This document shows, one piece after another, positions 33,382 through 41,743 of a stretch of DNA of 64,000 nt. Under the pieces are notes generated by a model, which saw nothing but the letters and a program-made list of their open reading frames with translations, was not told the origin of the DNA and searched no databases. Every line of letters starts with the position of its first letter. The stretch's first letter is position 1. Source of the stretch: Christiangramia bathymodioli (GTDB lineage: Bacteria > Bacteroidota > Bacteroidia > Flavobacteriales > Flavobacteriaceae); the NCBI GenBank assembly GCA_009735695.1, contig SRSL01000002.1:239229-303228 (forward strand), in the 5' to 3' direction. The position numbers and the translations under genes are program-made.

Positions 33382-33394
33382 AAGGCCTTTTTTT
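33369..33394. terminator. Terminator between mgsA and ridA
   Basis: AAAGGTCTTT/AAAGGCCTTT around 33371-33391 with a T tract on the right. It overlaps the mgsA stop codon. Convergent ridA ends at 33406, so it may act for mgsA and partly for ridA. Confidence 0.6.
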
Positions 33395-33405
33395 ATTCTG
33401 AATCC

Positions 33406-33789
33406 TTAGAATTGGATGGCAATCGCGCTGATCTCCACATTTACAAATTTGGGCAGATTGGCGACCTCTACGGTTTCCCTGGCAGGCGCATCTTCAGAAT
33501 CGAAATATCTTGAATATACCTCGTTGATTTTTCCAAAATTATTCATGTCGCTGATAAAGATGGAAGTTTTCACCACATGATGCAGATTAAGGCCGGCTTC
33601 TTCCAAAATAGCCTTCAGGTTTTCCAGAACAAGGGTGGTTTCTTCTTCCAGATTTTCAGTTTTCAGCTCTCCGCTTGCGGGATCGATGGCTATCTGACCA
33701 GAAATATATAAGGTATTTCCCGCAAAAACCGCCTGGTTGTATGGGCCTATTGGTGCCGGAGCATTTTTGGTTTCAATAATTTTTTTCAT
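33406..33789 (-). CDS. ridA: RidA family reactive-intermediate deaminase
   Basis: A 127-residue YjgF/YER057c/UK114 protein: APAPIGPYNQAV at the start, GNTLYISGQIAIDPASGEL, and DAPARETVEVANLPK with the Arg that binds the substrate carboxylate. It hydrolyses reactive enamine/imine intermediates from PLP-dependent dehydratases; acts as a cytoplasmic trimer. It is the next gene downstream of lptD on the minus strand, separated from it by the heptamer repeat. Confidence 0.93.
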   Translation of the reverse strand: MKKIIETKNAPAPIGPYNQAVFAGNTLYISGQIAIDPASGELKTENLEEETTLVLENLKAILEEAGLNLHHVVKTSIFISDMNNFGKINEVYSRYFDSEDAPARETVEVANLPKFVNVEISAIAIQF

Positions 33790-33813
33790 ATCCGGAAAAT
33801 TTAAATTGTTTTA

Positions 33814-34030
33814 ACCTCAAACCTCAAACCTCAAACCTCAAACCTCAAACCTCAAACCTTAAACCTCAGACCTCAAACCTCGTACTTCCAACCTCGTACT
33901 TCAAACCTCGTACTTCCAACCTCGTACTTCAAACCTCGTACCTCAAACCTCGTACCTCAAACCTCGTACCTCAAACCTCGTACCTCAAACCTCGTACCTC
34001 AAACCTCGTACTTCCAACCTCGTACTTCAA
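33814..34030. repeat. Tandem heptamer repeat (31 units) between lptD and ridA
   Basis: Exactly 217 bases, 31 seven-base units in register. Nine units of the ACCTCAA type (33814-33876, with single changes in two) are followed by eleven 14-base units ACCTCGT-ACYTCMA (33877-34030). The array ends one base before the lptD stop codon (34032-34034) and 24 bases upstream of the ridA ATG. There are no spacers, so it is not a CRISPR array. The higher-order 14-base unit shows that a diverged heptamer pair was amplified secondarily. Confidence 0.9.
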
Positions 34031-34031
34031 C

Positions 34032-36728
34032 TTATAGCTGTCTGTCGCGCTCTCTTCGTTTTTCGTACTTGATGTCTTTAAGCACATTTGCTTTGATCCT
34101 GATGAGGAAATTCCAGGATTTTCGGTCGCTGAACGGAACCCAGCTAAAGCTCATCATCCAGCTGTCCAGGTCTCTCTGGAATCGGAATTGGGTAAAAGTA
34201 AAGCCACGGTCAACCAGATCGTATCCTGAACTAACCCCGATCTTCCATTTTGGAGCGAGTTCCACGTTCCCCGAGAACATGATGGAGTGGGTATTGATCT
34301 CACTCTGCCTCGCTGTATTGTTATAATTCATGGAGTAGGCCAGCCTAAGGTCCCACGGAATACTGTAATTATACCAAGTATTCTCGTTTTCTTCTTCCTC
34401 TCCTTCAAACGGGTCTTCATCGAATAATTCGCCGTCCTGGCCCATCCCTTTTCCGAAAAGATTGTCCTTTCGGCCACCATTACGGAAGGTTTCATTATCG
34501 ATGTTATCGTCTTCCTCGTCTTCTTCGCTGGCTTCAAAATCTTTATTAGAAAAGGAATAACCAAAGTTAACGCTTCCGTTCGTAAGCCTGAAAAGACTAC
34601 CTCCGTTTTCGATATTCAGCTTGTCTATCCTTCGATTATTGTTGTTTAGTGCATAAATGTCCAGGTTTCCTCCAAAGTTGATGTCCAGCTTATTATCGAT
34701 AATAGGGATGGAACCTCGAAGGGCGATAGGGGAGAGTCTTAAAGAATCGGCAGCAAGGTTATAACTGGTGCTTACGCTAAAGTTATTGAGCAGGGTAATT
34801 TTTTTCGGTTCTACCTCGGTGCTGTCTTTTGAAGTCACCTTAGCTTCTATCTGGTTGGAAATGCTCAAACCAAGTGAACTTGAAAACGTATTACCAGGTG
34901 CGCCGTACAGGGTTCCGTCAAAGCGCGAATAATCAACAAGCTCTATCTGGCTTGGATCTGCCAGGTCTGCCCGCTCGTAGGTGTCATAAAATTGATCGAA
35001 ACTCGGTCGCAGACTGTAGCTTACCGAAGGTCGCATCACATGTCGCACCGCCTGAATTTTTTTATCTGCTCCAAAATTCTTGATCCCGTAAATGGTGGTT
35101 CCCATGCTGGCATTAAAGTTATAGGTGCGATAGGAATCAAAACCATTGATGGTATCCCTTATAACCTGTCCCAACGCAGGATCATATGACTGAGCAAAGG
35201 TTTTGGAGACCCAGGTTTCTTCGTAATTTGCACCTGTACTAACACTCAGATATTTAAATAATTTGAAGTTGGTGGAAAGCGGGATCTGGTGCTGGGCACC
35301 CAGCCTGGCATCCCTGAACATTTCCGATTTAAAGAACAAGGAATCGGTAGTTTCGATCTGGTTTTCTGCCCGTAGGTTATACTGGAGGTTGATATTGTCT
35401 ATAAAGCCCTTTTTTGCTCCCACTTTCGGGGCAAATGGGAAAATCCTTGACATGCTGAGCTGCAAGGTTGGCAGACTCATATTAATGCTTTGTGTTCGCG
35501 TATTCTGAGAATGCCTGGCCGCGAGACTAAGATTCACCTGCGGTTCACCTTCGAAGGTTTTGCTGTAGGAAACCGAAGAGCTAAGAGTGTTGTTCAAAAA
35601 GTTCCCCGTATTCGCCTGGTTGATGGACTCCTGGTAATATTCACTACTTCCCAGGTTCACAGATGCCGAAAATCGCGAAGTGGGATTGGCTTTTGCATCC
35701 TGGTTATGGGACCATCTTATGTTGTAACTGGATGATTCACTAAAATCGGGGAATCCACGCTGACTGTTGAATCGTTTCTCATATCTCACGCTGAAATTTC
35801 CTCTAAAGCGATATCGCAACGCATAATTAGAAGTAAGTTCCATGTTATAGGTCCCGTTGGTGAAATAACTTCCAAGCGTTAACAGGTCTACATAATCACT
35901 AATCGCAAAATAATATCCACCGTTCTGAAGGTTGAAGCCGTACTGGCTTTCCCCAACAGCAGGAATAATAAACCCGGAAGTTTCCTCTTCGGTAAGAGGA
36001 AAATACCCGAATGGAAGTCCAATAGGCGTAGGCACATCTGCGATATACATGTTCACCAGCCCGGAAACGATCTTTTTGTCTGGTACAAATTTGATACGTC
36101 TGGCATAGAAGAAATAATCGGGATCATCTACATCTTCAGAAGTGGTAAACCTCACATTCTTCATGAAGTAAACCGAATCGTTTTCCCGTTTGGTCACCAT
36201 GCCCTTCACATTGAATTCGGCTTCCTTGGTCCTTGAATTATAGACCAGCGCGCGTTCCGTATCAAAATTAAAGCGGATGGAATCTGGTTCTACCTTCCGC
36301 TGGGCCTGGGTAAAGACAGGTGTTTGGGAATAAACCCCGAGCGAATCCTCGATCCCGTAGGCATAAACTTCATTGCGTTTATTATCTATAATAATGAGAC
36401 CGGCTTCGATTGTCATGTCACCATAAACCACTTTCGCTTCATTATAAAGGTACATCTTGTTCTCCCGGGAACTTAACCTCATATAATCGGTAGCGGTATA
36501 GGTCACGATATCGGTGAGGAACTGAGGTTTTCGTACAGTATCGGTTTTAGTGGTATCCTGTTCCTGGACCTGAATGTCCATCTCCGAAGCATTGACATTT
36601 GCAGGTATGGAATCCCTTTCAGCCTCAACTGGAACCGAATTGTTCTCAATTTCCTGTGACTGCAGAACAAGAGAAAAGAACAGCGTGAAAACTAAGCAAA
36701 AAAGACTATTCGGGATATTTGTTTGCAA
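34032..36728 (-). CDS. lptD: LPS-assembly protein LptD
   Basis: An 898-residue outer-membrane protein. Residues 1-24 are a signal peptide. An N-terminal OstA-like jellyroll (~75-240: YTATDYMRLSSRENKMYLYNEAKVVYGDMTIEAG, then RRIKFVPDKKIVSGLVNMYIADVPTPIGLPFGYFPL) is followed by a ~600-residue β-barrel ending in aromatic strands. An Asp/Glu-rich insert (EEDEEDDNIDNETF and EDPFEGEEEENEN near 750-800) is typical of flavobacterial versions. LptD with LptE inserts lipopolysaccharide into the outer leaflet. Divergent from the amidase gene. Confidence 0.9.
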   Translation of the reverse strand: MQTNIPNSLFCLVFTLFFSLVLQSQEIENNSVPVEAERDSIPANVNASEMDIQVQEQDTTKTDTVRKPQFLTDIVTYTATDYMRLSSRENKMYLYNEAKVVYGDMTIEAGLIIIDNKRNEVYAYGIEDSLGVYSQTPVFTQAQRKVEPDSIRFNFDTERALVYNSRTKEAEFNVKGMVTKRENDSVYFMKNVRFTTSEDVDDPDYFFYARRIKFVPDKKIVSGLVNMYIADVPTPIGLPFGYFPLTEEETSGFIIPAVGESQYGFNLQNGGYYFAISDYVDLLTLGSYFTNGTYNMELTSNYALRYRFRGNFSVRYEKRFNSQRGFPDFSESSSYNIRWSHNQDAKANPTSRFSASVNLGSSEYYQESINQANTGNFLNNTLSSSVSYSKTFEGEPQVNLSLAARHSQNTRTQSINMSLPTLQLSMSRIFPFAPKVGAKKGFIDNINLQYNLRAENQIETTDSLFFKSEMFRDARLGAQHQIPLSTNFKLFKYLSVSTGANYEETWVSKTFAQSYDPALGQVIRDTINGFDSYRTYNFNASMGTTIYGIKNFGADKKIQAVRHVMRPSVSYSLRPSFDQFYDTYERADLADPSQIELVDYSRFDGTLYGAPGNTFSSSLGLSISNQIEAKVTSKDSTEVEPKKITLLNNFSVSTSYNLAADSLRLSPIALRGSIPIIDNKLDINFGGNLDIYALNNNNRRIDKLNIENGGSLFRLTNGSVNFGYSFSNKDFEASEEDEEDDNIDNETFRNGGRKDNLFGKGMGQDGELFDEDPFEGEEEENENTWYNYSIPWDLRLAYSMNYNNTARQSEINTHSIMFSGNVELAPKWKIGVSSGYDLVDRGFTFTQFRFQRDLDSWMMSFSWVPFSDRKSWNFLIRIKANVLKDIKYEKRRERDRQL

Positions 36729-36740
36729 TGCTTTAAGTGC

Positions 36741-36748
36741 TATTTTTG
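36741..36748 (+). promoter_or_regulatory. Possible -7 box for the amidase gene
   Basis: TATTTTTG fits TANNTTTG; TTTG at 36722-36725 lies only 15 bases upstream, shorter than usual. The start codon is 117 bases downstream, which would give a long leader. Confidence 0.3.
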
Positions 36749-36864
36749 TACGGATTGGCTTGCTTTTTGCAAATCCAAAATTACATATATTTTTTCAGCT
36801 GACTTTGGAGAGCACAGGAAAAATAGTAATTAAAATATTCACCCCATTTAAGCGTTAGCCTTTT

Positions 36865-37989
36865 ATGAGAACGAACCTTCTTAAACTTTTCGTATTTCAA
36901 TTATTACTAATCGGCTCTTTTTTAAGCCTTCAGGCTGCTGAAATTCCTCCTTCAGCAGATAAATTCGTAGTGGTTCTTGATGCAGGCCATGGTGGAAAGG
37001 ATACCGGAAATATAGGTAATGGTTATAAGGAAAAGGATATAGCCCTTAGCATTGTGCTAATGGTGGGAAAAGCACTTGAAGAAAAAGGGATTGAAGTGGT
37101 TTATACCCGCGATAGTGATGTTTTTATTCCGCTGGAACAAAGAGGGAAGATCGCGAATGATGCAAATGCCGATCTTTTTGTTTCGGTACACTGTAACGCG
37201 CATAGCTCTCAGGCATACGGTACCGAAACCTTCGTGTTGGGATTACATAGGAATGAAACCAACTTCGAAGTGGCCAAGCGAGAGAACTCGGTGATTTACC
37301 TGGAGGAAGATTATGAAGTTACTTATAGTGATTTCGATATCAATTCTCCGGAATCCTTTATAGGTTTAACTATTATGCAGGAAGAATACCTTGACCAGAG
37401 CATCCTGCTCGCTGATTTTGTTCAGAAGGAATTCACCAATAAACTGAAGCGAAAGGACCGGGGAGTAAAGCAGGCCGGTTTTATCGTGCTGCATCAAACC
37501 TATATGCCCAGCGTGCTCATAGAAACCGGGTTTCTTACCAATAACCAGGAGGGAGCATTTTTAAACAGCAGCAACGGAAGGCAAAAAATGGCGCAATCTA
37601 TCACCAATGCCATTATTGAATACAGCCATACCATCAACCTGAATACCCTGGAAAGCATCGCGCAGGAGCAAGGCAATGTTGATGTGGAGACCAGGCCGGC
37701 ACAACCCGAAACACAGGTTTACCGCGATGTAACCTTTAAAGTGCAGATCGCAGCGGGCTCCAAAAAGATCGATACCAAGCCATACAATTTTAAAGGGCTC
37801 ACAAATATCGTAAGGGAAAAGGAGGGTAAGCTTTTCAAATATTACTACGGCCAAACCTCAGATTACCTCAAAATTCAGCAATTACACGAAGAAGCCGTAA
37901 AGAAGGGTTATCCAACCAGTTACATCGTTGCCTTTAAGAATGACGATAAGATAACGGTTAACGAGGCGTTAAAATCTAGACTTAAATAG
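36865..37989 (+). CDS. N-acetylmuramoyl-L-alanine amidase with SPOR-like tail
   Basis: A 374-residue periplasmic enzyme. A signal peptide (residues 1-25) is followed by an Amidase_3 domain: VVLDAGHGGKDTGNIG (first zinc His), KEKDIAL (Glu), DLFVSVHCNAH (His) and SVLIETGFLTN (catalytic Glu). It cleaves the bond between muramic acid and the stem peptide. Residues ~285-374 (VTFKVQIAAGSKKID... then EEAVKKGYPTSYIVAF) form a SPOR-like domain that would direct it to denuded glycan at the septum. The mlaD gene follows after 50 bases. Confidence 0.9.
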   Translation: MRTNLLKLFVFQLLLIGSFLSLQAAEIPPSADKFVVVLDAGHGGKDTGNIGNGYKEKDIALSIVLMVGKALEEKGIEVVYTRDSDVFIPLEQRGKIANDANADLFVSVHCNAHSSQAYGTETFVLGLHRNETNFEVAKRENSVIYLEEDYEVTYSDFDINSPESFIGLTIMQEEYLDQSILLADFVQKEFTNKLKRKDRGVKQAGFIVLHQTYMPSVLIETGFLTNNQEGAFLNSSNGRQKMAQSITNAIIEYSHTINLNTLESIAQEQGNVDVETRPAQPETQVYRDVTFKVQIAAGSKKIDTKPYNFKGLTNIVREKEGKLFKYYYGQTSDYLKIQQLHEEAVKKGYPTSYIVAFKNDDKITVNEALKSRLK

Positions 37990-38039
37990 AATGCCTTTTC
38001 TATTTTTATTTCTAAATTTGTGCTTATCCTTTAAAAAAT

Positions 38040-38999
38040 TTGCTTTTGAAATATTCCAGAGAGGTCAAAACTGCCCTGCTAGCTATTATAGCGATAGTGA
38101 TCTTAATTTTCGGTTATAGTTTTCTAAAGGGTGAAAATCTACTGGACAACAGCCGAACTTTTTATGCCGTTTACGATGATGTGGAAGGATTGTCACCTAG
38201 CTCTGAAGTTACCATTAACGGCCTTAAGGTAGGAAAGATCACCAGTATCGACTTCCTGAATCGCAAGGGCGATCTTATCGTTACTTTTACCGTGAAGAAC
38301 GATTTCAGATTTTCCAAAAACAGCGAGGCCCAGATCTATGGTGGTGGGATCATAGGTGGTAAAACTCTTGCCATCGTTCCAAAATATGATGAGAATGTAG
38401 GCTTGGCGAAATCGGGAGATACGCTTGCCGGAGGGAAGGAAGAAGGGATCATGGAGCTGGTAAACGACAGGCTTACCCCGCTTCAGAACAAACTCGAAGG
38501 AACCATTGTAAGCGCAGATTCCATGCTTACTGCCATCAACCAGATACTTGACGATTCTACCAGAAATAATATCCGCGGAACTTTTAAAAACCTGGATGCG
38601 ACTGTAGCATCCTTCAAGGTGACAGCCAATGAATTGCAGGGGCTTGTTCAGGGGAATTCCGAAAAACTGGACAGGACATTCACCAATCTGGATGAAATGT
38701 CGACCAATTTCAATAAGTTTTCAGACACGCTTACTAATATGAACATCAATCAAATCACTTCTGATCTTGAGAAAGTGATCGCAGATTTTGAAGCGGTGTC
38801 TAATAAACTGAACAATGGTGATGGTACAGCAGCGAAACTGATAAATGATGATGCCGTTTATAATAACCTGGATCGGGCTACCAAACAACTGGAAGAATTG
38901 CTTCAGGATGTAAAACTGAATCCGAAGCGTTATGTTCATTTTTCAGTTTTCGGAAAAAATCCAGGGGAATACGATCCTCCGAAAGATTCTTTAAAATAA
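38040..38999 (+). CDS. MlaD-family (MCE) protein
   Basis: A 319-residue protein, beginning with TTG at 38040 or 38046 (the latter gives KYSREVK). One N-terminal TM helix (ALLAIIAIVILIFGYSFL) precedes an MCE domain (~35-120: YDDVEGLSPSSEVTINGLKVGKIT). The remaining ~190 residues are helical with heptad character. MlaD-like proteins bind an ABC transporter in the inner membrane and move phospholipids across the periplasm; the cognate ATPase and permease genes are not in the window. It precedes the iron-sulfur gene by six bases, so they may be co-transcribed. Confidence 0.85.
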   Translation: MLLKYSREVKTALLAIIAIVILIFGYSFLKGENLLDNSRTFYAVYDDVEGLSPSSEVTINGLKVGKITSIDFLNRKGDLIVTFTVKNDFRFSKNSEAQIYGGGIIGGKTLAIVPKYDENVGLAKSGDTLAGGKEEGIMELVNDRLTPLQNKLEGTIVSADSMLTAINQILDDSTRNNIRGTFKNLDATVASFKVTANELQGLVQGNSEKLDRTFTNLDEMSTNFNKFSDTLTNMNINQITSDLEKVIADFEAVSNKLNNGDGTAAKLINDDAVYNNLDRATKQLEELLQDVKLNPKRYVHFSVFGKNPGEYDPPKDSLK

Positions 39000-39005
39000 C
39001 CAACC

Positions 39006-40346
39006 ATGCAGATTCTTGCACAGATCCTTTTTGTAATTGCCCTTGTGGCAGGTATAGGCTTTTTTGCCAGAAACATCAAACGCGTCATCCGGAATATAAA
39101 ACTGGGTAGGGAAATAGACCGCTCAGACCGTTCTAATGAGCGATTTGCTAAAATGGCGAGAGTGGCGATGGGGCAGAGCAAAATGGTGAAAAGACCATTC
39201 GCCGGATTTCTGCATATTATTGTATACGTTGGATTTATCATAATCAATATTGAGGTTCTGGAAATTATTATTGATGGGATCTTTGGAACTCACCGGATCT
39301 TTTCTTTCCTGGGTGGTTTTTATAATGTACTTATTTTTAGTTTCGAAATTCTCGCGTTTTTGGTTCTTGTTGGAGTGATCATTTTCTGGACCCGTAGAAA
39401 TATCAGTCATATTCAGCGATTCCTCGCAAGAGAGTTGAAAGGATGGCCAAAGAATGATGCCAATTATATCCTGTATTTCGAAATGGTTTTGATGATTTTG
39501 TTCCTAACCATGAATGCAGCCGATTATCAGCTCCAGTTAAATGGTGCCGATCATTATGCTTCGGAAGCCGGAATCATGGGAAGTTTTCCTATAAGTCAGT
39601 ATTTACTGCCATGGATGGAGGGACTTAGTAATTCGACTCTTATCTTTATTGAAAGAATTGCATGGTGGTTACACATATTGGGAATTCTATTTTTCCTGAA
39701 TTATCTGTATTACTCGAAACACCTGCATATTATTCTGGCCTTCCCGAATGTTTACCTTTCAAAACTGAATCCAATGGGAGAACTAAATAACCTGGAATCG
39801 GTGAAAAAAGAGGTGGAATTAATGATGGATCCAAATGCCGATCCATTTGCGGCTCCTGCCGAAGGCGAGGAAGACGAAGAGCCAGAGAAGTTTGGAGCTT
39901 CCGATATTTTCGACCTGAACCAAGTTCAGTTGCTCAATGCCTATACCTGTACCGAATGTGGTAGATGTACTTCGGAATGCCCGGCTAACCAGACCGGAAA
40001 GAAGCTCTCACCAAGAAAGATCATGATGGATACGCGCGACCGTGTTGAAGAAGTGGGGGAGATCATCAATAAAAACGGTAAATTCGAAGATGATGGCAAG
40101 AAATTGCTGGACGATTATATCCTGAGAGAAGAACTTTGGGCCTGTACTACCTGCAATGCCTGTGTGGAGGCCTGTCCGGTGGGGATCGATCCGCTTTCTA
40201 TTATTGTGGATATGAGGAGGTACCTGGTTATGGAAGAAAGTGCCGCTCCAAATGAATTGGCCATCGCCATGACGAATATTGAGAATAACGGCGCTCCATG
40301 GCCCTACAACCAGATGGATCGCTTGAACTGGGCTCAGGAAAAATAA
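39006..40346 (+). CDS. Membrane-bound iron-sulfur oxidoreductase subunit (HdrC/GlpC-like)
   Basis: A 446-residue protein. The N-terminal half carries five to six TM helices resembling the narG/HdrE-type haem b subunit (residues ~1-260, with conserved His residues in AWWLHILG and KHLHIILA). An acidic linker leads to two [4Fe-4S] clusters: CTECGRCTSECP and CTTCNACVEACP. It should pass electrons from the quinone pool to the partner protein encoded next. The electron donor or acceptor is unknown; the gene pair is widespread in Bacteroidetes. Confidence 0.83.
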   Translation: MQILAQILFVIALVAGIGFFARNIKRVIRNIKLGREIDRSDRSNERFAKMARVAMGQSKMVKRPFAGFLHIIVYVGFIIINIEVLEIIIDGIFGTHRIFSFLGGFYNVLIFSFEILAFLVLVGVIIFWTRRNISHIQRFLARELKGWPKNDANYILYFEMVLMILFLTMNAADYQLQLNGADHYASEAGIMGSFPISQYLLPWMEGLSNSTLIFIERIAWWLHILGILFFLNYLYYSKHLHIILAFPNVYLSKLNPMGELNNLESVKKEVELMMDPNADPFAAPAEGEEDEEPEKFGASDIFDLNQVQLLNAYTCTECGRCTSECPANQTGKKLSPRKIMMDTRDRVEEVGEIINKNGKFEDDGKKLLDDYILREELWACTTCNACVEACPVGIDPLSIIVDMRRYLVMEESAAPNELAIAMTNIENNGAPWPYNQMDRLNWAQEK

Positions 40347-40381
40347 ATTAAGAATTTAAGAATAAGATAAAGATCAGCAAT

Positions 40382-41173
40382 ATGGCAGAAGCACTAAAGG
40401 TTCCTACAATGGCCGAATATATGGCAGAAGGTAAAAAACCCGAAGTTTTATTCTGGGTGGGCTGTGCCGGGAGTTTCGACGACCGTGCCAAAAAGATCAC
40501 CAAAGCCTTTGTGAAACTATTACATGAGGCGGGGGTAGATTTTGCTGTTTTGGGAACAGAGGAAAGCTGTACCGGTGACCCGGCCAAACGAGCAGGAAAC
40601 GAATTCCTGTTTCAAATGCAGGCGGCGACCAATATCGAAGTGCTTAATGGTTACGAGATCAAAAAAGTAGTTACTGCCTGTCCGCATTGTTTTAATACCC
40701 TTAAAAATGAATATCCGGCACTTGGAGGAAATTATGAGGTAATGCATCATACCCAGTTCCTGAAAACCCTACTGAATGAAGGTAAGCTCAAAGTTGAGGG
40801 AGGTAAATTCAAAGGAAAAAGGATCACTTTCCATGATCCATGCTATTTAGGCCGTGCCAATGGGGAGTACGAAGCCCCGCGTGACCTTTTGAGAAAACTG
40901 GAAGTGGAGCTGGTAGAGATGCGTAAATGCAAGAAAAACGGACTTTGCTGTGGTGCTGGTGGTGGACAAATGTTCAAGGAGCCGGAACCAGGAAATAAAG
41001 ATGTGAATATTGAAAGAACCGAGCAGGCTCTCGAAACCGAATCAGAGATCATAGCAGCTGGTTGTCCCTTCTGTAACACCATGATGACAGATGGTGTGAA
41101 GAACAAGGAAAAAGAAGACAGCGTGGCAGTGATGGATGTTGCTGAACTCATAGCTGAAGCTGAGGATCTGTAA
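40382..41173 (+). CDS. CCG-domain iron-sulfur protein (HdrB-like)
   Basis: A 263-residue soluble protein with two Cys-rich CCG-type repeats: an N-terminal WVGCAGSFDDR, ACPHCFNTL then HDPCYLGR, and C-terminal LCCGAGGGQMF followed by GCPFCNTMM. HdrB-type proteins coordinate noncubane iron-sulfur clusters or reduce disulfides. It lies 35 bases after the HdrC-like gene and probably forms a complex with it. The next gene starts 84 bases downstream from its own promoter. Confidence 0.85.
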   Translation: MAEALKVPTMAEYMAEGKKPEVLFWVGCAGSFDDRAKKITKAFVKLLHEAGVDFAVLGTEESCTGDPAKRAGNEFLFQMQAATNIEVLNGYEIKKVVTACPHCFNTLKNEYPALGGNYEVMHHTQFLKTLLNEGKLKVEGGKFKGKRITFHDPCYLGRANGEYEAPRDLLRKLEVELVEMRKCKKNGLCCGAGGGQMFKEPEPGNKDVNIERTEQALETESEIIAAGCPFCNTMMTDGVKNKEKEDSVAVMDVAELIAEAEDL

Positions 41174-41204
41174 AAATCTACAAAAGTTAAAACCCGGTAC
41201 TATA

Positions 41205-41236
41205 TTTGAGCTGAGGGCTAAAAGAATTAGATTTGT
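41205..41236 (+). promoter_or_regulatory. Promoter of the GH3-bshA operon
   Basis: TTTG (41205-41208), 20 bases, then TAGATTTG (41229-41236): a good match to the Bacteroidetes -33/-7 pair. The next start codon is 41258. It implies that 41258-45804 are transcribed separately from the iron-sulfur genes. Confidence 0.6.
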
Positions 41237-41257
41237 AACAACTCAAATGTAGCCCTT

Positions 41258-41743
41258 ATGTTAGTACCTTTCGAAAGCCTTCCTGATAGTTCCAGGGTTT
41301 GGATTTACCAGGCAAACAGGTCTTTTACCGAACAGGAAGTTCAGGAAATATCTTCAAAATTAGATGCCTTTATCGAGAAATGGACTGCTCACGGAGCAGA
41401 GCTTAAGGCTTCCTATGATATCAAATACAGGCGGTTTATTACCTTAGCTCTTGATCAGCAGCTTAACGCTGCTTCAGGATGTTCCATCGATGCTTCAGTT
41501 CATTTTATTCAGAAGTTGGAAAAGGAATATGAGGTAGACCTCCTCGATAAAATGAATGTCTCTTATAAGCAGGGAGAATTCATCGCCTATAAAAGTTTAG
41601 CCGATTTCCGAAAAATGGCCAAGCAGCGTGCTGTTTCGGCAAATACCATCGTATTTAACAATCTTGTAAATAATAAAGCCGAATATCTCAATGACTGGGA
41701 GATACCGGCATCAGAAAGCTGGCATAAACGATTTTTGAATTAA
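41258..41743 (+). CDS. Conserved flavobacterial protein, not an ABC ATPase
   Basis: A 161-residue protein of a family often called ABC transporter ATPase in Bacteroidetes genomes. The sequence has no Walker A, signature or Walker B motif, so that name is unsupported. Visible features are a short N-terminal strand (SSRVWIYQANRSFTEQEVQEI), a helical middle and a Cys in NAASGCSIDASVHFIQKLEKEYEVDLLDK. Function unknown. Its stop overlaps the next start, so it is coupled to the GH3 enzyme. Confidence 0.7.
   Translation: MLVPFESLPDSSRVWIYQANRSFTEQEVQEISSKLDAFIEKWTAHGAELKASYDIKYRRFITLALDQQLNAASGCSIDASVHFIQKLEKEYEVDLLDKMNVSYKQGEFIAYKSLADFRKMAKQRAVSANTIVFNNLVNNKAEYLNDWEIPASESWHKRFLN

Noticed and set aside
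33814-34030. CRISPR array
   Set aside because: Units are 7/14 bases long, contiguous and without spacers; no cas genes nearby. It is a simple tandem repeat.
41258-41743. ABC transporter ATPase
   Set aside because: No nucleotide-binding motif in the sequence.
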